Shown here: positions 60,422 through 64,000 of the stretch, piece by piece
Numbering within the stretch: position 1 is the stretch's first letter
Layout: the number at the start of each line of letters is the position of its first letter
Assembly (NCBI RefSeq): GCF_004114935.1
Contig: NZ_CP022221.1
Span: forward strand, 6,159,001 to 6,223,000
DNA: 64,000 bases
Direction: 5' to 3'
Source of the DNA: Bradyrhizobium zhanjiangense
Lineage (GTDB): Bacteria; Pseudomonadota; Alphaproteobacteria; Rhizobiales; Xanthobacteraceae
Program-made: the position numbers and the translations under genes
Notes under the pieces: generated by a model
What the model was told of the DNA's origin: nothing
What the model saw: only the letters and a program-made list of their open reading frames with translations
The model's database searches: none

Positions 60422-60544
60422 ATGAAGGCTTTTCTTCTTGGCTGCGTCGCGGCCGTGGTGATCGCGATTGCGGGGATGGAGATCTTGAATCAAGTTCAGG
60501 AGCCCGTCGCGCAAGCGTTTGCTACGACCGGGGTACGCCTCTGA
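60422..60544 (+). CDS. very small membrane protein (40 aa)
   Basis: ATG 60422 is preceded by GGGAGG. The peptide begins MKAFLLGCVAAVVIAIAGME, a single transmembrane span, followed by EPVAQAFATTGVRL. Such 40-residue proteins recur in Bradyrhizobium genomes from memory; function unknown. Lies in a run of small genes with no large gene nearby. Confidence 0.6.
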   Translation: MKAFLLGCVAAVVIAIAGMEILNQVQEPVAQAFATTGVRL

Positions 60545-60556
60545 GACCACCAAATC

Positions 60557-60841
60557 TCAGGGCGCGAATAGGTCCTGGATCGCGAGCGGCTCCGATGCGC
60601 TCTGACGCAAGGGCGACGCGACCTTCTTCCGCCCCGCCTGCCAATCCCGGCGCCTCAGTTCGGCGGTTTGGATGATCTCGGCCCGAGCATCGAAACTCCG
60701 ACCTCGCGGCGCCTCTATGGGCCGCAGGTTCGTGTCAAAGATCTTGGCGGCTGTGAAGTATTTTACATCCCTTTGTCCGTGGTCGAGTCTAGAATGGCGA
60801 AGGCTTCTCACTTTGAAGGAGGCAGTCGATGTTCGCGACAA
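60557..60841 (-). CDS. possible small hypothetical protein (up to 94 aa)
   Basis: Open frame whose C-terminal ~75 residues (KYFTAAKIFDTNLRPIEAPR, then QTAELRRRDWQAGRKK) have normal protein composition. No good ribosome site is found at the ATG 60841, and the 5' end overlaps the start of the plus-strand gene at 60829. Nothing recognised. It occupies the otherwise empty 60545-60828 stretch; real status uncertain. Confidence 0.3.
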   Translation of the reverse strand: MSRTSTASFKVRSLRHSRLDHGQRDVKYFTAAKIFDTNLRPIEAPRGRSFDARAEIIQTAELRRRDWQAGRKKVASPLRQSASEPLAIQDLFAP

Positions 60842-61035
60842 TCAAATGGAACTCCCGAAATAAGGCTCGCGAATGGGTGATGATGGCTGGCACGCTTGTC
60901 GTCCAACTCAGCGCCCGCAACGCGACACGACGGAAGGCTGAAACCAAGCCAAGGCAGCCACTCTGGAAAGAATTCGACGACAGCCACCGTTGGGACTCAA
61001 TCGCGGAAGAATGGGTCCCCAAGCGTGATCAGTGA
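60829..61035 (+). CDS. small basic hypothetical protein (68 aa)
   Basis: Not recognised. ATG 60829 has an AAGGAGG site at good spacing. The protein is soluble, basic and Trp-rich (FATIKWNSRNKAREWVMMAG, DDSHRWDSIAEEWVPKRDQ). No motif. Stands alone before the pseudogene scar. Confidence 0.5.
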   Translation: MFATIKWNSRNKAREWVMMAGTLVVQLSARNATRRKAETKPRQPLWKEFDDSHRWDSIAEEWVPKRDQ

Positions 61036-61088
61036 TCGCAGATTCATGCAACCTGCTGACTGAATTCCTACGCTCTCATTGGACAAGT

Positions 61089-61806
61089 TCATCGATGCCC
61101 AATGGTGGGGAGTACCGATTTCAGGCGCTTCTGAAAGAATGCGAGAATCTCGTCCCGGGCTGCGAGAGTGAGCTGACCCGCCTCATCGACAAGATGAACT
61201 GTGACGACGCTATGGGGTGTCTTGACGAACTGCTCGAAGAACGGTGGCTTGGGCCCGGTATTCGCGGCCGTGTCAGGCAAAACACGACCAATGAAGCGAT
61301 CGCCGAGCGCGGACTGGTAGGCAGCAAACCGTTCGGCACGGCAGAATGAATCGCCCGCAAACCGGTAGGCAAGGACGGTCAGATCTTCGTGTTCCAGCCT
61401 TGAACGGACTTGCGCCAGTTCGTCAGCAGAGCTCTCGATGCCTGCGGGATTGTCCAACGGGAGCGACGGCTGGGACAAGACAGGAGCCAGCAGTGCCGGC
61501 TCCAGCATCATGTTCAGCGCGAAGTTGCCACGCCCGGCCCGCCACTCTCGCCATGGGCCAGCCTCGCGAGCGCCCGCAACCAGTTGGATACAGGGCTCGA
61601 TGATCCGCCCCCGAGCGCTCGAAATTCAGCGCTGACGCACGCGCGCCGAAAAACGCCGGACGCAGTTTCGGCGTCGGGAACATCGCCATCCGTTCCGAAA
61701 AGCGACGGCATGTAGACGCGGAAGCCTGCGTCGCGCACCCAGCGAGCGAAACGCGCGACGTGCGGGCTAATGCCTGGCATCTCGGTCATGACGATGACAG
61801 CGGGTC
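61089..61806 (-). pseudogene. dienelactone hydrolase family pseudogene
   Basis: Two frames carry consecutive parts of one hydrolase. The N-terminal part (GPAVIVMTEMPGISPHVARF, WVRDAGFRVYMPSLFG) is in the frame ending at 61514. The C-terminal part (NFALNMMLEPALLAPVLSQP) is in the frame ending at 61089. At about 61525-61535 the segment that should encode the catalytic GMCFTG elbow is missing, consistent with a loss of about 25 bases that also shifts frame. The 5' end is joined to AraC-like sequence near 61803, removing the native start. Confidence 0.82.
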
Positions 61807-62131
61807 CCTGGGTGCGCGCACCTTTGCGCGCCGATGCGAGCGCGCCGCCGGGCTTTCGCCGGTGAGATTTGTCCAGAGGTTGCGCGTCGATAAGGCAATG
61901 GAGCTTCTGGAAACCACTCGGCTCAGCCTCGATGACATCGCCGAGAAGGTTGAGTATGCCGACCCGTCTACGCTTCGCAAGCTCTTGCATCGGGAGAAGA
62001 CACCCGGCGCGCGGGCCTCGCGTGCCGCGCGCAAGCGGGACAATGGCGCTGCGCCCTCCAGGACGCGTGGAGCCCGACGACCTGACCGACCGGCGGCGCC
62101 CAAACGCAAGCGAGCGCTGGATGTGTCGTAG
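61803..62131 (+). pseudogene. AraC-family regulator remnant (C-terminal DNA-binding region)
   Basis: Starting abruptly at SGSLGARTFARRCERAAGLS, the frame reads through PVRFVQRLRVDKAMELLETT and LSLDDIAEKVEYADPSTLRK, the second half of an AraC/GlxA-type tandem helix-turn-helix domain, to a basic tail and stop at 62131. The N-terminal sensor domain and first helix-turn-helix are absent. The break coincides with the truncated 5' end of the hydrolase pseudogene, so one rearrangement probably joined the two. Confidence 0.8.
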
Positions 62132-62168
62132 TGACCGCTGCCGTCACGCTCTGCGCTGAGAGCCCCCG

Positions 62169-63347
62169 TCAGCGCGGCTTGAGGAGTTCGCGCGCGACGA
62201 TCAGCTTCTGAACCTCGGTCGCCCCTTCGTAGATGCGAAGCGCGCGGACTTCGCGATACAGGCTCTCGACGATCTCGCCCTTGCGCACGCCGCGACCGCC
62301 GAACATCTGCACCGCGCGGTCGACGACCCGTTGGGCGGTTTCGGTGGCGGCCAGTTTTGCCATTGCCGCTTCACGCGTGGTGGGAAGCTTCTGAACGTCG
62401 CGGCGCCACGCGGCGCGATAGGTCAGCAGCGCCGCGGCATCCGTTTCAGTCGCCATGTCGCCGAGTGCGGCCTGGGTCAGCTGCAGGTCCGACAGCGTCG
62501 TTCCGAACATGCGCCGTGTCTGCGCGTGCAGCCGTGCCTCCTCCAGCGCGCGTCTGGCAAAACCCAGCGCGGCTGCGGCAACCGAGGACCGGAAGATGTC
62601 GAGGGTCTGCATCGCAATCTTGAATCCGCCGCCGGACGGACCGATGCGGCGGCTGATCGGGATGCGGCAGTTGACCAGACGCAGCGTCGCAAGCGGGTGC
62701 GGCGCGATGATGTCGATGCGCTCGGCCACGCTGAAGCCGGGATCATCGGGAAACACCACGAAGGCGGAGATGCCGCGCGCGCCAGGCGCCTCTCCGGTTC
62801 GCGCGAACAGCGTGTAGACGTCGGCGATCCCGCCATTCGAGATCCAGGTCTTCTCGCCTTCCAGAACGTAGCTGTCGCCGTCCTCGCGCGCCGTGCACGT
62901 CATGGCCGCCACATCCGAGCCCGCCGCCTGCTCCGAAAGCGCAAAGGCAGCCAGCCATTCGCCCGAACGGACTTTCGGCAGCACGGCGTTTCGCAGCTCC
63001 GCCGAGCCGGCAAGCGCGATGGCGCCGGATCCGAGGCCCTGCATTGCAAAGGCGAAATCGGCAAGACCATCGGCATAGGCCAGCGTCTCGCGCGACAGGC
63101 AGATCGAGCGGGAATCGATGCTCGCCACGTCACCGTCCGGCGCCGCAACGGCGCAGTCGAGCAGTCCCGCCGAGCCAAGCGCGCGAACGAGCTTGCGGCA
63201 GGTGCCATCGACGTCGCTGTGGTCGGCCGCCTGAAGACCACCCTGCGTGACGAAGCGGTCGAGCGCCTCGCAAATTGCGCGATGACGCGGCTCGAAGAAC
63301 GGCCAATCCAGCCAGTCGCGGGAGATTGTCTTTGCCAGTGAGCTCAT
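62169..63347 (-). CDS. acyl-CoA dehydrogenase
   Basis: A 392-residue acyl-CoA dehydrogenase. [20 protein letters not shown] and [20 protein letters not shown] are the FAD/substrate blocks. [20 protein letters not shown] and [18 protein letters not shown] form the C-terminal region with the catalytic-base Glu in IYEG. ATG 63347 follows GGAGCGACAG; GTG 63359 is possible. It diverges from a MarR regulator across ~330 bases. MarR-controlled dehydrogenases of this kind in relatives act in aromatic or cyclic carboxylate degradation; the substrate here is unknown. Confidence 0.92.
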   Translation of the reverse strand: MSSLAKTISRDWLDWPFFEPRHRAICEALDRFVTQGGLQAADHSDVDGTCRKLVRALGSAGLLDCAVAAPDGDVASIDSRSICLSRETLAYADGLADFAFAMQGLGSGAIALAGSAELRNAVLPKVRSGEWLAAFALSEQAAGSDVAAMTCTAREDGDSYVLEGEKTWISNGGIADVYTLFARTGEAPGARGISAFVVFPDDPGFSVAERIDIIAPHPLATLRLVNCRIPISRRIGPSGGGFKIAMQTLDIFRSSVAAAALGFARRALEEARLHAQTRRMFGTTLSDLQLTQAALGDMATETDAAALLTYRAAWRRDVQKLPTTREAAMAKLAATETAQRVVDRAVQMFGGRGVRKGEIVESLYREVRALRIYEGATEVQKLIVARELLKPR

Positions 63348-63679
63348 CTGTCGCTCCACAAGGTCGGTTGTCTGCCGGCGGCCGGCATGTTCTGTGGCGT
63401 GCCTGCGATCAAATCCGCCAATGCAGCCGGCCCTCGAATTGCTTTAAGCATAAACTATTTCCCTCCCTGAAGACCTTGTCAAGGCGCCGGCGCACAGACG
63501 ATTTCCGGTGCTTGCCTGGCGGCGCTGACAGAAAACACGGACCAAATCCGCCCCGGATCAGGGGACGCCCTGCTCTTCCGGTCCCCGCCTTGAATTTAGT
63601 TTTGGCACGAACTATTCTGTTGCGCATCGAATGGAATTGCATTCGCCTTCAAATGCGCCACGAGGCTCAGGAGATCGAT
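63348..63679. promoter_or_regulatory. divergent intergenic region with repeated GCAnnAACTATT sites
   Basis: No gene is seen in these 332 bases. Two related sites, GCATAAACTATT (63448-63459) and GCACGAACTATT (63605-63616), match at 10 of 12 bases. The first lies nearer the acyl-CoA dehydrogenase start, the second nearer the MarR start. They are candidate MarR-binding or promoter elements for the two divergent genes. Confidence 0.4.
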
Positions 63680-64000
63680 TTGGCACTCGCAAAGGAGTCC
63701 TCGCCGGCGTCCACCAGGAACGCGGCCGATGCGGAGACCGAGTACAGGGCTCAGACGCGGCTCTGGCTCCGGCTGCTGGCCTGCACGACCCTGATCGAGG
63801 GTGAGTTGCGGCGCCGATTTCGCGAGGAATACGATTTTACGATGCCGCGCTTCGATGTTCTCGCTCAACTCGATCGGGAGCCGAGCGGATTGGTACTGGG
63901 AGAACTGCCCAAGCGCCTGATGGTTTCGGCCGGCAACCTGACGCCGATCGTCGATCGCCTGGTCGAAGATGGATATATCACCCGGACGCCGTCAAATCTG
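63680..64000 (+). CDS. MarR family transcriptional regulator, 3'-truncated by window
   Basis: The frame remains open at base 64000. TTG 63680 has an AGGAG site six bases upstream; ATG 63653 is in frame but lacks one. The visible ~107 residues contain the dimerisation helix TRLWLRLLACTTLIEGELRR and the winged-helix start FTMPRFDVLAQLDREPSGLV, then LGELPKRLMVSAGNLTPIVD and RLVEDGYI. Divergent from the acyl-CoA dehydrogenase gene, which it probably represses. Confidence 0.87.
   Translation, partial: MALAKESSPASTRNAADAETEYRAQTRLWLRLLACTTLIEGELRRRFREEYDFTMPRFDVLAQLDREPSGLVLGELPKRLMVSAGNLTPIVDRLVEDGYITRTPSNL

Noticed and set aside
1..64000. CRISPR arrays, tRNA/rRNA genes, insertion sequences, attachment sites, riboswitches
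   Set aside because: No regularly spaced repeats, cloverleaf or rRNA signatures, transposase motifs or terminal inverted repeats were seen on reading both strands; weak or divergent examples could have been missed without a search tool.

Overview
The window is high-GC (roughly 63-65%, judged by eye) alphaproteobacterial chromosome. Gene families, codon use and small-protein content suggest Bradyrhizobium or a close relative in the Nitrobacteraceae. No rRNA, tRNA, CRISPR array, prophage or intact insertion sequence was seen. It is a catabolic and respiratory accessory region: about 57 apparently intact genes plus two gene remnants, most in tight operons next to a regulator.

Region A (1-3987, + strand) is the end of a 2-oxo-acid dehydrogenase operon: E2 (cut by the window edge), E3 and an organic-anion MFS transporter.

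Region B (4021-23211) is a degradation island for an unidentified, probably cyclic or branched, carboxylated substrate. A flavin monooxygenase of Baeyer-Villiger type and a SnoaL-like protein diverge from an IclR regulator. A nine-gene minus-strand operon (17317 down to 7209) encodes a crotonase-fold protein, an NDP-forming acyl-CoA synthetase, an orphan Liv-type binding protein, two acyl-CoA dehydrogenases, an SDR, a carboxymuconolactone-decarboxylase-like protein and TctB/TctA. The matching TctC gene diverges from the same promoter region. The palindrome GACCGATCGGTC occurs twice there and once between a TetR gene and an SMP-30 lactonase gene, which ties these genes into one probable TetR regulon. 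A LysR regulator then diverges from a luciferase-like monooxygenase, flavin reductase and small-protein operon.

Region C (23315-46574) handles polyols and glycerol phosphates. It holds a NUDIX protein, a zinc alcohol dehydrogenase, a SorC regulator, ugpBAE with glycerophosphodiesterase and PhoD, and GlpD. Next is a ten-gene minus-strand operon (43233 down to 31705): EryD-like regulator, binding protein, two permeases, two ATPases, FGGY kinase, 2-hydroxyacid dehydrogenase, class II aldolase and glpD. A second kinase/HAD/aldolase operon diverges from it.

Region D (46764-59948) is a membrane-bound formate dehydrogenase locus: a 72-residue Tat-signal protein, the alpha, beta and gamma subunits, and a TorD chaperone carrying an N-terminal DNA-binding domain. 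Next to it are five minus-strand genes joined by four-base overlaps (a lipoate-ligase-like protein, DUF6505, DUF6352, DUF3305, DUF3306), a divergent multi-cluster ferredoxin, and a WD40/cytochrome c fusion. This accessory module is the best candidate in the window for an undescribed system.

Region E (60095-64000) has several very small genes and a scar where an AraC-family remnant abuts a dienelactone-hydrolase pseudogene. It ends with an acyl-CoA dehydrogenase divergent from a MarR regulator cut by the window end. All function calls rest on reading the sequence; no database search was possible.
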